Shown in pieces: positions 9,301 through 18,884 of a DNA stretch of 64,000 nucleotides. The position numbers and the translations under genes were made by a program. The notes under the pieces were generated by a model. That model saw only the letters and a list, made by a program, of their open reading frames with translations, was not told where the DNA came from and did not search any database. How positions within the stretch are numbered: position 1 is the stretch's first letter; each line of letters starts with the position of its first letter. The stretch is from Branchinecta lynchi (taxonomy: Eukaryota; Arthropoda; Branchiopoda; Anostraca; Branchinectidae). The stretch spans positions 12,505,869 through 12,569,868 of the forward strand of contig JAKZAP010000009.1 of assembly GCA_023053575.1 (NCBI GenBank). Direction: 5' to 3'.

Positions 9301-11506
9301 TGCTAGCATCGCAAAAAATTTTCATCGGTTTCGCGGACCGACCAAGATCTGGAAGGCCAAGTATAGGTTCTTCTAACAATTTAGATCGCAGCTGTTCAAA
9401 AGCTTTCTTCTCCTCATCCCCAAAAATAAAAGGCACCTCCTTTTTGGTAAGTTTAATTAGGGGTGATGCTATAGCCGAAAACTGGGGGACGAATTTGCGA
9501 AAATACGAAAACAGACCTATACATGAGCGCAGTTCGCTGACGTCCTTTGGGTATGCAATGTTACGAACCGCACTTAGCTTATTGGGGTCTGGACGGACTC
9601 CGTTCTTATCGACCCGATGACCCAAGAAAATAACTTCCTCCTTAAAAAAATCACATTTCCGCGCTTTCAATTTCAGACCGGCTTTGCGGAAAGCGGTAAA
9701 AACTTTAATCAACAAAGCCATGTGCGAATCGTCGTCTTCTGAGGCGTTTATAACGTCATCCAGATAGACGGCGACCCCTTCATCAAACAGATGTTTCAAA
9801 ATTCTATGCATAATTCTACTATAAGCCGCAGGCGCGTTTTTTAGACCAAACGCGAGTTTCGCGTATACGAACTGGTCGTATCCTGGAGCTGAAAACCCCG
9901 TATATTTGCGGCTTTCCGGATCGATTTCCATCTGCCAATAACCACTCAAACAGTCAAGAACAGAGAAAATCTTTTTGCCATGCAATTTGTCTAAAATAGC
10001 AGCTATATGAGGGAGCGGAAACTCGTCTCCCACTGTCACATCATTCAGGCGACGAAAGTCGGTAACCGCACGGTAACTTCCATCCTTTTTCCCGACCAAC
10101 AATAACGGAGCTAGCCACGGCGAAGCGGCTGGCTCTATAACCTTACAAGCCAACATACGGTCAATTTCTGCCTTTGCAACGGGTTCAAGGTGGACTGGAA
10201 TGCGATAGGGACGAACTTTCTGTGGGGGTGCATTACCCACATCAATTACAAAAGGCTCAATGTTGCAAGTTCCCAAATCAAAATCGTCCTTCGCGAAAAC
10301 GTCATGATTATCAGTTAAAAGCTTCTCTACTTTTTGTTTTCGAACTGGGTTTTTCGCGAGGTGATCTAATTTGAACATTTTAAGAAACGCATCCACTTCA
10401 TTGTCTGGCAGAAAACCAGGACCCGAATTAACATCTGTTGGTTTTAATGAGTCGGTAACACTCATGCAAATATTTTCGTCTGCAATCCAGGCTTCGGCAT
10501 TCGCCATATAAAACAAGGGAATTTTTATATCTTTGTCCGAATAGTTTTCTATGAATACCTGAAACATGCCGTCCTGTGTAGTTACAAGTTGTTCTGGTAA
10601 AACCAAGTCTGGGAATCGTTCATTCATTTCCTTCGTAGGTGAAACCAAAAATAGCCCGTCCGTGTCTATTGGCCCCCTACTGGTAGATAACACACAACGT
10701 TTACTGGTTTTTGTCTTAACGTTAGTCCTAGAAACGAGTTGAAGACGGTGTATGCGTTTCGGTGGTTTCACAGCTTCCACCTCCGTTTTTACCAACCCGA
10801 TTTCAGACTTTTTACAAGTATTTTCAGCATGGGGAAGTGGGCAAGGGTAATCAGGAGGAGGTAAATTAACTACAGGACCCACCGGGTGACAAGGGATCGA
10901 CTGTGGACTACAAGACTGACTTCTAGTAAAACAACAATTTTGTTCCCTTTGTCCTTTAAGGTTAACCAGATTTGCCGACGGATCAGAAAATTTACAAACA
11001 GGCCGAACCTCTCCCCCATTTCCGCCTCTACGGATTAATTTGTCATTTTTAGCATCAACTAGTAGGTCGTACTTCTTTAAAAATCCGTACCCCAAAATCA
11101 TCGGTATCTTCAGTTTGTCACTTATTAAAAAAGTCTCAAAATATTCATGTTCATCAATTTTTACATACTCTGAAATACACCCAATAATTTCCATAGAATG
11201 GCCGGTAGCACTGCTAACATCACTATAGTTTTTAACTATTTTTGATCTAACTAAAACTGGCAACTGCAAAAACATATCATGACTGATAAGGGACACAGAA
11301 GCGCCACTGTCTCCAAGCGCACGTACCGGAATATCACATATTGAAGCATTAAAATACGGCAAAGCATTGCAATTCACTCCATTGCAATTAGCAAAATACG
11401 ACGCAATAAAATTTCCACCCATATTTTTAGTCAAATAAGCCGGGACAGGATGCGCATCAGAATTTACTGAAACGTGACGAAGTGCGCGTCCCCTTACAAG
11501 TTTAAA
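6317..11506 (-). CDS. pol: Pol polyprotein (protease, RT, RNase H, integrase)
   Basis: Entered by -1 frameshift from gag; open without a stop from the slippery site to 6,317. Counting from the leucine codon at 11,434 as residue 1: aspartic protease active site Asp-Ser-Gly at 42-44; reverse transcriptase catalytic Tyr-Leu-Asp-Asp at 557-560; RNase H Asp709 in a Cys-Asp-Ala-Ser context; integrase HHCC zinc finger about 930-970; catalytic triad Asp999, Asp1059, Glu1095 (59 then 35 residues between); GPY/F module near 1,233. About 430 further residues rich in Pro, Ser, Glu and Asp follow, with no chromodomain, which is long for the family. No independent ATG sits at the start, as expected for a frameshift product. 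The enzyme set copies genomic RNA to DNA in Gag particles and inserts it into the genome. All catalytic residues checked are present. Confidence 0.95.
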   Translation of the reverse strand, partial: FKLVRGRALRHVSVNSDAHPVPAYLTKNMGGNFIASYFANCNGVNCNALPYFNASICDIPVRALGDSGASVSLISHDMFLQLPVLVRSKIVKNYSDVSSATGHSMEIIGCISEYVKIDEHEYFETFLISDKLKIPMILGYGFLKKYDLLVDAKNDKLIRRGGNGGEVRPVCKFSDPSANLVNLKGQREQNCCFTRSQSCSPQSIPCHPVGPVVNLPPPDYPCPLPHAENTCKKSEIGLVKTEVEAVKPPKRIHRLQLVSRTNVKTKTSKRCVLSTSRGPIDTDGLFLVSPTKEMNERFPDLVLPEQLVTTQDGMFQVFIENYSDKDIKIPLFYMANAEAWIADENICMSVTDSLKPTDVNSGPGFLPDNEVDAFLKMFKLDHLAKNPVRKQKVEKLLTDNHDVFAKDDFDLGTCNIEPFVIDVGNAPPQKVRPYRIPVHLEPVAKAEIDRMLACKVIEPAASPWLAPLLLVGKKDGSYRAVTDFRRLNDVTVGDEFPLPHIAAILDKLHGKKIFSVLDCLSGYWQMEIDPESRKYTGFSAPGYDQFVYAKLAFGLKNAPAAYSRIMHRILKHLFDEGVAVYLDDVINASEDDDSHMALLIKVFTAFRKAGLKLKARKCDFFKEEVIFLGHRVDKNGVRPDPNKLSAVRNIAYPKDVSELRSCIGLFSYFRKFVPQFSAIASPLIKLTKKEVPFIFGDEEKKAFEQLRSKLLEEPILGLPDLGRSAKPMKIFCDASKKACGGFLTQEQGGRQKVLQYTSRTFNDAEVKHAAVEQETLAIIHCIRSFRPYLLGRKFIVASDHKPLQWLMKSTGKDLTGKWARMQMELQGYEFEITHIAGTQNVVADALSRLPTTIPTPAIMAVIPEADNQFSSKELRELQGKDGFSSAVRNYLKHGSGLPSQIETQVLREIENFVLDDGLLCYVYTPYQNCRRPDLRVVPVLPRSLIPEVLFDCHDSKISGHFGFLKTYERVRNRFYFRNMYNVVKQYVQCCLDCCQRKGLNHTPRAPLGTIPESSRPLDMVGIDLLGPLPVSSHGSKYIVVITDHFTKYIVLTAIADKTAKAVARAFVEHFVLVYGACERLISDQGSEFINAVFKGILELLDIKQLRTSAYHPMCNGAVERRNRDIANILSLYVKDRGHSDWEDQLCYVQFAMNTAFHESISDNPFYAMFLRDARFPTDTVINSRVYYNLDSDYKSEMITRQRTAYQMIRDNSDIARERQRFYYNRTENQKSLKVGDLVLLHTPPDARLRKLDKIRWVGPYRINAVLENGLNFKITRLSDGRVEIVHYNRLKTYIPRSLWERDVMQDELIIPPNFDEIPAPISSSAENPTGNKPESSRTGKTVTWWDSPPAGQKTIPDCDPPNPPSVIPNPLTEDMYDIGARDFAFRPESMDDFPKFRQLPLFHRPLTLQPYHTDQPNEHGDCKRRYSLGSEDLEWDDPYTETPVRRQGLGSSSSLESELLEDALMKRELFTPRTVVRCSTPTFGEAPVLRQGITPSHDFYENLAGVGIPSLEAPNYRLEFESTVAQDPFSDPGGINDSFTGNNFPRASTWVDRSPDLSPVRPEEESPNQTVIETPQSRGGKVSRLPESEETSPQREGFGRGTLEETPGHSGLGSNFSDGVNVGVDRSGSMPELRGPFGELESDHPGSEDPIDLNSPPPILIRDRALSHPTVRSEALRLRTQAARRGAMQGVRFDLATRGTRQTSREVRRPNRLGYDKLGSPYLPEIQRQ
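11442..11506 (-). promoter_or_regulatory. Programmed -1 ribosomal frameshift signal, gag to pol
   Basis: The heptamer T TTA AAC occupies 11,506-11,500 in the correct gag phase (X XXY YYZ), one codon before the gag stop TAA at 11,496-11,494. After a 6-nt spacer, GGGAC (11,492-11,488) pairs with GTCCC (11,446-11,442) and GCGCA (11,487-11,483) with TGCGC (11,456-11,452), leaving a 26-nt loop and a 5-nt bulge on the 3' side. The -1 frame is open into pol. The slippery site and pairing are seen directly; frameshifting itself is inferred. Confidence 0.88.
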
Positions 11507-12582
11507 CGGCTGCTATTTTCAGACACCAGGCATTCCCTTGCGAAATGTCCATTTTTCCCACAATTAAAACGCTTTTTCGGATTAGATCCGGCGGGCTGAC
11601 TGCGACATTGTCTTGCCATATGCCCGATCCTTTGGCAGTTATAGCAACGGATGGTACGTGGTGCGCGACATTCGCGAGCAAAATGACCAGCTTTGTTGCA
11701 ATTGAAGCAAATCTGACTCGATGTACCCGGTTTTCGGAACTCGGGCCTCCCACTTTGACCTTCCCGAACATTCTCATTCCCTCCCTTATCGCGAGAACTA
11801 TCCCTGTAGCTGCTTGTGTTATTCGACGGGCGGTTATCTCGTGACGACTCCCGACGGTGAAATGTTTGGCGGCTCGAACCCACAAATATAGCGCCGTCGC
11901 GACCCTTATTTCGCATGTTTTCTGTAGCCATACTATCTCGTGAGGTTCTATTTGCTACTACACTAGGGTTAGTTTCAACTGAAATAGGAGCGATAGCAGC
12001 AAGCACATTATGCGATTTAGCTTTTGCAAATTCCCGTGCGCGAAAATCGTTGATCAAGAACTGTTTTGCCTCCTCAAAATCTTTGGGACACTTAGCAACC
12101 ACCCGCATTCCCAGCGTAGGGGAAAGACTGTCAAGAAGTAGGTTTTTCAAAAGATTTGAATAGCCAGCAAAACCTTCTTCGGTTGCCGACGGCATTTGAT
12201 CAAAGCCCATTAATTTTAAAACCTTCAATTTCAGCTTTTCTAAAAATGGAAATGGGTCTTCGCCATCCTCTAGACGAAGAGTTTCGTGAATCAATCGTGC
12301 TCTAAGAGATGTGTGCTCAAACTGGCTTGCCAAAGCCTTCTTCAAATCGTCAAACGACTCGAATTCCGCGTGGCTTGTTAGGAAATTAGCCGCGTGCCCC
12401 GTTGTTTTCATGAATGCCAAACGGATAAGTTCATCGCTCTGAATAGACTTATCCCAGAATTTCAAATTTTCCAGCGTCTCAAGAAATACCAAAACGTCTT
12501 CGCTACCACTGAAGGTAGAGACTTGCGATGCAATTTTACAAAGCGTGTCAAGGGACATTTTTGCTGTGTCTTCGACAGACAT
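11494..12582 (-). CDS. gag: Gag structural protein with zinc knuckles
   Basis: About 362 residues from the ATG at 12,582 (MSVEDTAK); an in-frame ATG at 12,633 would add 17 mostly hydrophobic residues and is less likely. The N-terminal two thirds resemble a Ty3/gypsy capsid region: helical, Leu/Phe/Lys-rich, then an Arg/Ser/Asn-rich linker. The C-terminus holds three CCHC-type knuckles: CFNCNKAGHFAREC, CYNCQRIGHMARQC and RFNCGKNGHFAREC. The third has arginine (CGT) where the first cysteine (TGT) belongs, a single transition. Gag packages element RNA and forms the particle. It ends at the frameshift site that yields Gag-Pol. Confidence 0.93.
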   Translation of the reverse strand: MSVEDTAKMSLDTLCKIASQVSTFSGSEDVLVFLETLENLKFWDKSIQSDELIRLAFMKTTGHAANFLTSHAEFESFDDLKKALASQFEHTSLRARLIHETLRLEDGEDPFPFLEKLKLKVLKLMGFDQMPSATEEGFAGYSNLLKNLLLDSLSPTLGMRVVAKCPKDFEEAKQFLINDFRAREFAKAKSHNVLAAIAPISVETNPSVVANRTSRDSMATENMRNKGRDGAIFVGSSRQTFHRRESSRDNRPSNNTSSYRDSSRDKGGNENVREGQSGRPEFRKPGTSSQICFNCNKAGHFARECRAPRTIRCYNCQRIGHMARQCRSQPAGSNPKKRFNCGKNGHFARECLVSENSSRLNL

Positions 12583-12690
12583 TTTACGTTCGCTCAGTAA
12601 CCCGGTAAAAAAAAATAAAATAGAAAAATGCACTCAATACACTAAAACACTATATACCATAATATCTAGCCTACACCTTCCCTCCAAACG

Positions 12691-12708
12691 AAAGACGACG
12701 CGTCACCA
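12691..12708 (-). promoter_or_regulatory. Primer-binding site
   Basis: One base inside the 5' LTR, the element's strand reads TGGTGACGCGTCGTC. The initial TGG complements the CCA end of a tRNA, as expected for the minus-strand DNA primer site. I could not assign the tRNA species. Confidence 0.75.
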
Positions 12709-12709
12709 G

Positions 12710-13242
12710 TGAACCGATGAGAGGTTCTTGCCCTGTGTTATTACTCTTTATACTCGGACCGGCGGCTTATGTCCCACTTGGGAGCATTATATGGTAGCGT
12801 TCGAGCGGCGGCAGTATTCAATCTTCGAAGGCGTATTTAGGATCGTAGTCTTTCGTTTGGTAGTTCGAGCTGACTTACTGTATTGATAAATCGGTATCAC
12901 AAAATTCCTGATTCTTCACAACAACTTTTGCTTGGCTTATTTCTAATTGGTATCTCAATCGCATCTCTGTCGATTCTCATCTGCCTCAAAACCGCTCTTC
13001 TGTTCCTGCTCTCCGTTACCACCGTTTCCGTTCTTGCACCACATCAGATAATCCTGAAAACCTCAGTTTCCAGGATGCTACGTTTTTTTAGCAGGATATC
13101 GAAACCTCAGCTTCCAGGATATTCAAACCAAAGTCTAAGTTTCCAATGGGAAATTAATATTCTTTTACGTCTTTTATATTTTCTGAACTAAGATTAAAAT
13201 CGCTTCTGCTAATTAATTATTAATGACCAACCCAATGTTACA
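12710..13242 (-). repeat. 5' LTR of the gypsy element
   Basis: 533 bp copy of 2,037-2,569 at a constant offset of 10,673 with no visible difference. It should carry the element promoter. Confidence 0.95.
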
Positions 13243-13648
13243 AGGTCAATTGTTCGTAGATGGGTCCTTTAGTCCTATCTTTAGAGACAGAGAACGGGTT
13301 TGGAATTTACGGTTAAAACATGTATATTATATAAGCTAATAAGATATTCATTGAGGGGTAAGGAGGTCCGCTGAATCCATATGTGAACTTAGGTTTCTTG
13401 CTGGACAAAAGGTTCATCGCGAATTCGGTTGAAACTGGAAATGTGGTTGAAGCTCAAAGTCATTTCTGAAATCGATTAGAGATTCGGTATCGGGGCAAGG
13501 AGACATGCTGAATCCGTTTTTGTACTTTATTTTAACAGTACAAATATTCAAGGAATCTGACGAAGACTGAATTTCGAAGACATGACTCTACTGTTTGAAT
13601 CAAATGTTATATTTTTGGGATCCCGTCGAAACCTTTGGTCTTGTTTTC
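13243..13648 (+). mobile_element. Family B element, right piece after the gypsy insertion
   Basis: Resumes with the duplicated AGGT and the conserved TTCGTAGATGG block, runs through two diverged internal repeats and ends in TTTTTGGGATCCCGTCGAAA then CCTTTGGTCTTG. Together with 1,975-2,036 it is the host of the LTR element. Confidence 0.65.
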
Positions 13649-14145
13649 TGGGTAATGAGTTTACCCTTAAAAGCAGTTATAAAATTCGCCCGTCATAAAA
13701 TTTCTCCCAGATTAGCTATTGTTTAGTCACTAGATGCGCTAGCTTAAAGTAAACAGTGACAAGTTACTTGGTTTGTTTGTCTATTTTCAGTTCCTCTTTA
13801 GCTTAGCCGTGTTTGAAGTTTATTAAATAGCCTTTTCCTCTATTTTTGCTCTACCAAACTCTGTCCTTTCAAATTTCGTGAAAAATGAAGTTTGTCAATT
13901 CTGGCTTCCGACTTCAGTGCTGGCTGCTGGTTGACTTTTCAACGTGGCTCCTGCTAGACTCGGTGTAAACCGAAAGCATCTTCGCTTCTTCCCCCTTCGG
14001 ATAACTGACGATTGTTATTGTTTAAGTAATATCGATATTTCGATGTTTTCAAATTCCATTATCTATATTTCGATTATCGTAAACCCATATTTGAAACTGT
14101 GTATACTGCTACATTTTTCAAGGACAAAAAAAAAATTAAGAAGAA
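13649..14145. other. No gene recognised
   Basis: AT-rich sequence between two mobile elements. Short open frames only; no repeat terminus or splice-bounded exon recognised. Confidence 0.5.
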
Positions 14146-16405
14146 AACAAGAGCTACGAGCTCATATGGCACTTGTACGAGTAGGCTGTACAAGAAAGTA
14201 GATGAGAACGTCACAAAATACACCCGCCATCCAAAAATGCGGTTCGGAAATAGAAATAGGATATTTAGTTTCACTCATTTCTGAGCAGTTCCGGCATCGT
14301 CTCGATTGTCTGTAGCAAATGCACATGACTGTTCAAACTTTAATCCAAATAAATCCATTTGTTTGATCCCTAGACGTGCTACACGATTTCCGGTACTCAC
14401 TCTATTTCCACCTACCGTGGCCGAATCTGGTTCGGAATAAAAAAAATCGACCACCTAAAGCACCTTCGTTTATACCACCTATCAAGTTTCACTCGAAATT
14501 TACGGTACCCCCCCCCCCCTCCCACCAGCGTTGTCGGAGCCGGTTCGGGCTCAATATCTGAATTCTCTGTTCCTGTCCATCAAGTTTGACTGAAATTGGA
14601 GCATAGCATATCTGCAAGTTTCCAGTACCCCCCCTATCTTGGCCGAATCCGGCCCGGACGCCAAATAGCAAATCTAGGCCGCATAAACTCGGCACTGTCG
14701 AATTGCATCTCATTCGGTCCATCCGTTTGGTTTTTGTGCGTGTCAAAAGTCCCCCCACCCCCAATTCCCCTAATCGTGGTCGCATATGGTTCGAACGCAT
14801 GTTTTACATGTCGAGGCCATCGATTCGTATCACCCATGAAGTTTCACTCGAATCAGACAACTCGTTCGCAATTTATAGAAGTCAATTTCCATATTTCTCT
14901 TCTCTTGCTCCCCAAAAAATGCTCGGATCTAGGAACGGAAGTTTCCGGGGGTATGTTGTGTCAGGTTCTTAAGTCAAGATAATTCGGGTCGCTAATATGC
15001 CTGCAAAGTTTCGTTGTCATTTTACATCTGGAACTATTCTAACTCACGACTACCGGAATTCCAGGAAACCCCCTCCAACTCCCCCCACAGAGCCCCGAAA
15101 CCATCTGGCTCCGTCAATTTCATCTAGGCCTAATGCTTGTTCCATCCATTAAGTTTCGTCCCAATCCCTCTGCTTTTAGAGTTTCTTGAGTTTTCCACCC
15201 CCCCCCCATCCCCACAGGTATCGGACCCGACCCGGACGTGACACTGAACGTCAGAGGCGATAGCTCACCAGACAAGTTTCATTCAAATCCGATCACCCGT
15301 TCAAAAGTTATGCACGCCACTAGATTCCGGACTCCCCATCCACCCACTCCCCCCACGATGGTCGGGTCGGGGAAACGGCTGTTCCCAAGTCAATCTGTTC
15401 GGATGCCTGACATACCTGCCAAGTTTCATCGCCCTAGGACATCAGGAAGTATGCCGAACTCGCGGGATCGCTAGAAATCCGGACCCCCACCCCAACTCCC
15501 CCACAGTGCCCTGATCCGGTCCGGTTATGTCAATGACGTGTCTAGGACCTGTGCTTGTTTTTCCCACCAAGTTTCATCCCAATCCCTCCACTTTAAGCGT
15601 TTGTCAAAATTTCCGGTTCCCTCCTCCAACTCCCCCCAGTGTCATCGGATCCGGCCCGGATTTAAAGTGAGGTGTCTGAGACACGAGGTCATCCTAAATA
15701 TCAACTTTCATCAAGATCCGATCACCCGTTCGCAAGCTAAAAATACCTCAAATTTTGGCTTCACCCTCCCTCCACCCCCCCCCCCCAGATGGTCGAATCG
15801 GGGAATTGACGAATTCCTATTTAAGCTGGTCGGGTCCCAGACATGCCTGTCAATTTCCATCGTCCCAGCACATCAGGAAGCACGGAACTCGCGGGATCAC
15901 TACAAATTCAGACTTCTCCCCCCCCCCCAACTCCCCCAAAGTGAGCGGATCCGTTCCGGTTATATCAGTCACGTATCTAGGACTTGTGCTTGTACTTTCC
16001 ACCAAGTTTCATCCGGATAGATTTCCGGTTTCCCCCTCCAACTCCCCCCAGTGTCACCGGATCCGGTCTGGATTTAAAATGGAGGGTCTGAGACACTAAG
16101 TCCTTCCATATATCAAGTTTCATTAAGATCCGATCACCCGTTCGTAAGCTAAAAATATCTCATTTTTCCTATTTTTTCCGGATTCGCCCCTCCCTCCACT
16201 CCCCTCCAGATGGTCGGATCGAGGAAGCGACAATTTCTAATTTAATCTGGTCCAGTTCCTGATATGCCGGTTCGGGCCCAATCTCTGAATTCCCTGTTCC
16301 TGTCCATCAAGTTTTACTGAAATTGGAGCATAGCCTATCTGCAAGTTTCCAGTACCCCTCCCCCCCCTACCTTGGCCGAATCCGGCCCGGACGCAAAATA
16401 ACAAA
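14146..16405 (+). mobile_element. Family A (Helentron-like) element with central tandem repeats
   Basis: Begins with the family 5' terminus AACAAGAGCTACGAGCTCAT followed by ATGGCACTTG, a self-complementary end. Diverged ~145-bp tandem units follow, each with an ATGAAACTTG-type core (here mostly inverted as CAAGTTTCAT) and a G/C homopolymer. From about 16,262 sequence matching the early part of the element reappears just before the N gap, so a second copy or a misjoin begins there. Proline-rich open frames across the array are repeat by-products. No transposase. Confidence 0.7.
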
Positions 16406-16505
16406 NNNNNNNNNNNNNNNNNNNNNNNNNNNNNNNNNNNNNNNNNNNNNNNNNNNNNNNNNNNNNNNNNNNNNNNNNNNNNNNNNNNNNNNNNNNNNNN
16501 NNNNN
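16406..16505. other. Assembly gap of exactly 100 N
   Basis: One hundred N bases, a conventional placeholder for a gap of unknown size. The flanks are inverted copies of family A, so the gap probably reflects unresolved repeats. Confidence 0.98.
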
Positions 16506-17276
16506 AAATATGGAAATTGACTTCTATAAATTGGAAACGAGTGGTCTGATTCGAGTGAAACTTCATGGGGTGATACGAATCGATGGCCTCGACATGTAAA
16601 ACATGCGCTCGAACCATATGCGACCACGATTAGGGGAATTGGGGGTGGGGGACTTTTGACATGCATACAAACTAAACGGATGGACCGAATGAGATGCAAA
16701 TTCGACAGTGCCGAGTTTATGCGGCCTAGATTTGTTATTTGGCGTCCGGGCCGGATTCGGCCAAGGTAGGGAGGGTACTGGAAACTTGCAGATAGGCTAT
16801 GCTCCAATTTCAGTAAAACTTGATGGACAGGAACAGGGAATTAAGAGATTGGGCCCGAACCGGCTCCGACAACGTTGGTGGGAGGGGGGGGGGGGGTACC
16901 GGAACTTTCCAAAAATGCTCAGATTCGAGTGAAACTTGATAGATGGTATAAAAGAAGATGCTTTAGGTGGTCGATTTTTTTTATTCCGAACCAGATTCGG
17001 CCGCGGTAGGTGGAGATAGAGTGAGTACCGGAAATCGTTGTAGCACGTCTAGGGATCAAACAAATGGATTTATTGGGATGAAAGTTTAAACAGTCATGTG
17101 CATTTGCTACAGACAATCGAGACGATGCCGGAACTGCTCAGAAATGAGTGAAACTAAATATCCTCTTTCTATTTCCGAACCGCATTTTTCGATGGCGGGT
17201 GTATTTTGTGGCGTTCTCGTCTACTTTCTTGTATAGCCTACTCGTACAAGTGCCATATGAGCTCGTAGCTCTTGTT
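16506..17276 (-). mobile_element. Family A element, inverted 5' portion
   Basis: Reverse complement of roughly 14,146-14,900, ending at 17,276 with the complement of the 5' terminus (AGCTCGTAGCTCTTGTT). It faces the preceding copy across the gap. Without the gap sequence it is unclear whether this is a tail-to-tail pair or an assembly artefact. Confidence 0.65.
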
Positions 17277-17439
17277 TACTTTAGGAACAGGAACAAGAAC
17301 TACTCTTGTCAACGAATCCGGCAACATAGTGTGGGATATCATTGGATTAAAACAAAGCAGGCAAAAAAACTACTTAGAGGTCTGTCTCATCGCATGTTTT
17401 AAATGAGAAGCAGACAAACCGTCCGGTCCAGGGCCACAA

Positions 17440-17930
17440 TAATCTCAAGTGATGCATTACAGTTAATTTACAAAAGATTCCGCCTGCGGCGCATTTTGCA
17501 GTGTTCTTTGATTTGAAGAACGGTTTAATTGGCGGTTTAGGATTGAAATGCGTGGGGGTCAGAAACACGTTAAAAGTTAGAACTTGTATGGTAGGTATAG
17601 CTAAATTCTTCCGGAAAAAAGGCAGATTTAAAACTGCGGCGCTTAGTTTAACTTGTTCTTGGTACAGTCGTTGGAAGCTTCGCTGTTTAGCGAAAGCTAA
17701 AATGAAAAGCCAAGTATGTGAACTTTGATATACAAAATTACATCAAAGGAATAATCTCGACGGATGCGTTATAGTTAGTTTTACCCCGGTTCTATTCTCT
17801 GCTGGCGGGAAATGTGCGCCGTTCCCACGATGCGGTAACGGCGCGTTTTGTCGGCCCATTTTTTGGGTCCGTCGGCACAAACCGCACGTCCCCCCCCCCC
17901 CCCAAAGGTAAAAGACTAGTGACGCCCCTG
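17440..17930 (+). mobile_element. hAT-like non-autonomous element, right-end fragment
   Basis: Matches 54,330-54,826, including the block around GGCGGGAAATGT..CCGTT and a poly(C) tract, and ends in the same terminal inverted repeat TAGTGACGCCCCTG. The left terminus was not found; it seems cut by the family A copy at 17,276. No target duplication can be scored. Confidence 0.6.
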
Positions 17931-18383
17931 GACGTAGATGATATATTCTAGGCCCCGAACCGGATCCAAGCACGGCGGGGGGGGGGGGGGGGGGTGGTGA
18001 CCGGAGTTTCCCAAAAAGTACTCAGATTTGAGTTAAACTTGATATGTGGTAAGGGACGATACTTTTGTGTATGGTCCATCTATATCTCCGAACCAGATTC
18101 GGCGTGGTACGTCTAGGGATCAAATTGTACTCGTGTCTTCAAGTTGTACTGAGAACTCTTTTTCTGACCTTTAGAAGCTCGAGAACTTGGATCAAAGGAG
18201 TGGATCAAAACTTAGAAGATAAAAAAGTCATTTGCTGATAATTCGAGGCGATGCCAGAAATATCAGGCTCAAGCGAAACTAGATATACTATTTCTAGGTC
18301 CGAACCTAGGGTGGTGACGTTCTCATCTACTTTCTTGCAGCACCTACGCGCAACAAGTGCCATATGAGCTCGTAGCTCTTGTT
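17931..18383 (-). mobile_element. Family A element, 5' portion
   Basis: Ends at 18,383 with AGTGCCATATGAGCTCGTAG then CTCTTGTT, the complement of the 5' terminus; it holds an 18-G run near 17,977-17,994. It retains GAGCTCGTAGCTC, the pre-insertion version of the target used by the foldback element at 20,380. Confidence 0.65.
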
Positions 18384-18805
18384 TACAGTATAACGGGCAT
18401 CAAATTGTACTCGTGTACTTCAAGTTGTACTGAGAACCCTTTTTCTGATCTTTAGAAGCTCGAGAACATGTATCAGCGTGGCAACACTGAACGATGCATT
18501 GCTACCTTTTACTTTTAAATTGAACAAGGACGTGGATTAAGACGTAAACTTCACGTATAGCGCTATGCACCTTGTTACGCATATTTGAACAATGATTAGG
18601 TGACTTATCACAAATACGCATTTCTTCGCTTCGGCTTTCTGGTTGTGACATAATTAAACGTAGCATTTTCATGTTTACATTTGAATATTTGCGTATAGGT
18701 TTTCTTATTGCATTTCTGCTTTATCAGTTATGTCTGGCTATACAGATTTATTGCATTATGGTTGTATAGCCACGAATTATTACACTACTGCTTTTACAAT
18801 GTTAG
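17990..18805. repeat. Duplicated segment, copy 1 (uninterrupted)
   Basis: About 0.8 kb, from GGAGTTTCCCAAAAAGTACT to the sequence past GTATAGCCACGAATTATTAC, recurs at 19,990-20,379 plus 29,771-30,205. A ~70-bp piece (CAAATTGTACTCGTGT to TTTAGAAGCTCGAGAAC) also occurs twice within this copy. It spans a family A 5' end plus about 0.4 kb beyond it and shows no gene. Confidence 0.75.
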
Positions 18806-18884
18806 AAGATAACGTCCATGTATTTTCCTGAAATCGGCGAAATCGTGGTTCCAAAATCGTTACCCGAAGCACGAGTCGAAGCAC

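Larger units (their letters stand above)
2037..13242 (-). mobile_element. Intact Ty3/gypsy LTR retrotransposon, 11.2 kb
   Basis: Two 533-bp direct repeats (2,037-2,569 and 12,710-13,242) starting TG and ending CA flank about 10.1 kb holding gag and pol in the minus orientation. AGGT occurs on both outer sides (2,033-2,036 and 13,243-13,246), a 4-bp target duplication usual for Ty3/gypsy integrases. A primer-binding site lies inside the 5' LTR and a purine tract abuts the 3' LTR. Pol order is protease, reverse transcriptase, RNase H, integrase, which defines Ty3/gypsy. The LTRs look identical by eye, with the same length and no indel, and no stop interrupts gag or pol. I infer a recent insertion that may still be competent. 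The 3.7 kb between pol and the 3' LTR is unusually long. There is no chromodomain and no recognisable envelope gene. Confidence 0.95.

Noticed and set aside
7288..12600. Plus- and minus-strand frames overlapping gag and pol
   Set aside because: They are shadows of the intact gag and pol genes in other frames.
14376..16099. Proline/Ser/His-rich open frames in 14.4-16.1 kb and their inverse at 45.7-47.3 kb
   Set aside because: They follow the tandem units and C-runs of family A, occur on both strands and in several frames, and have no start context or domain.
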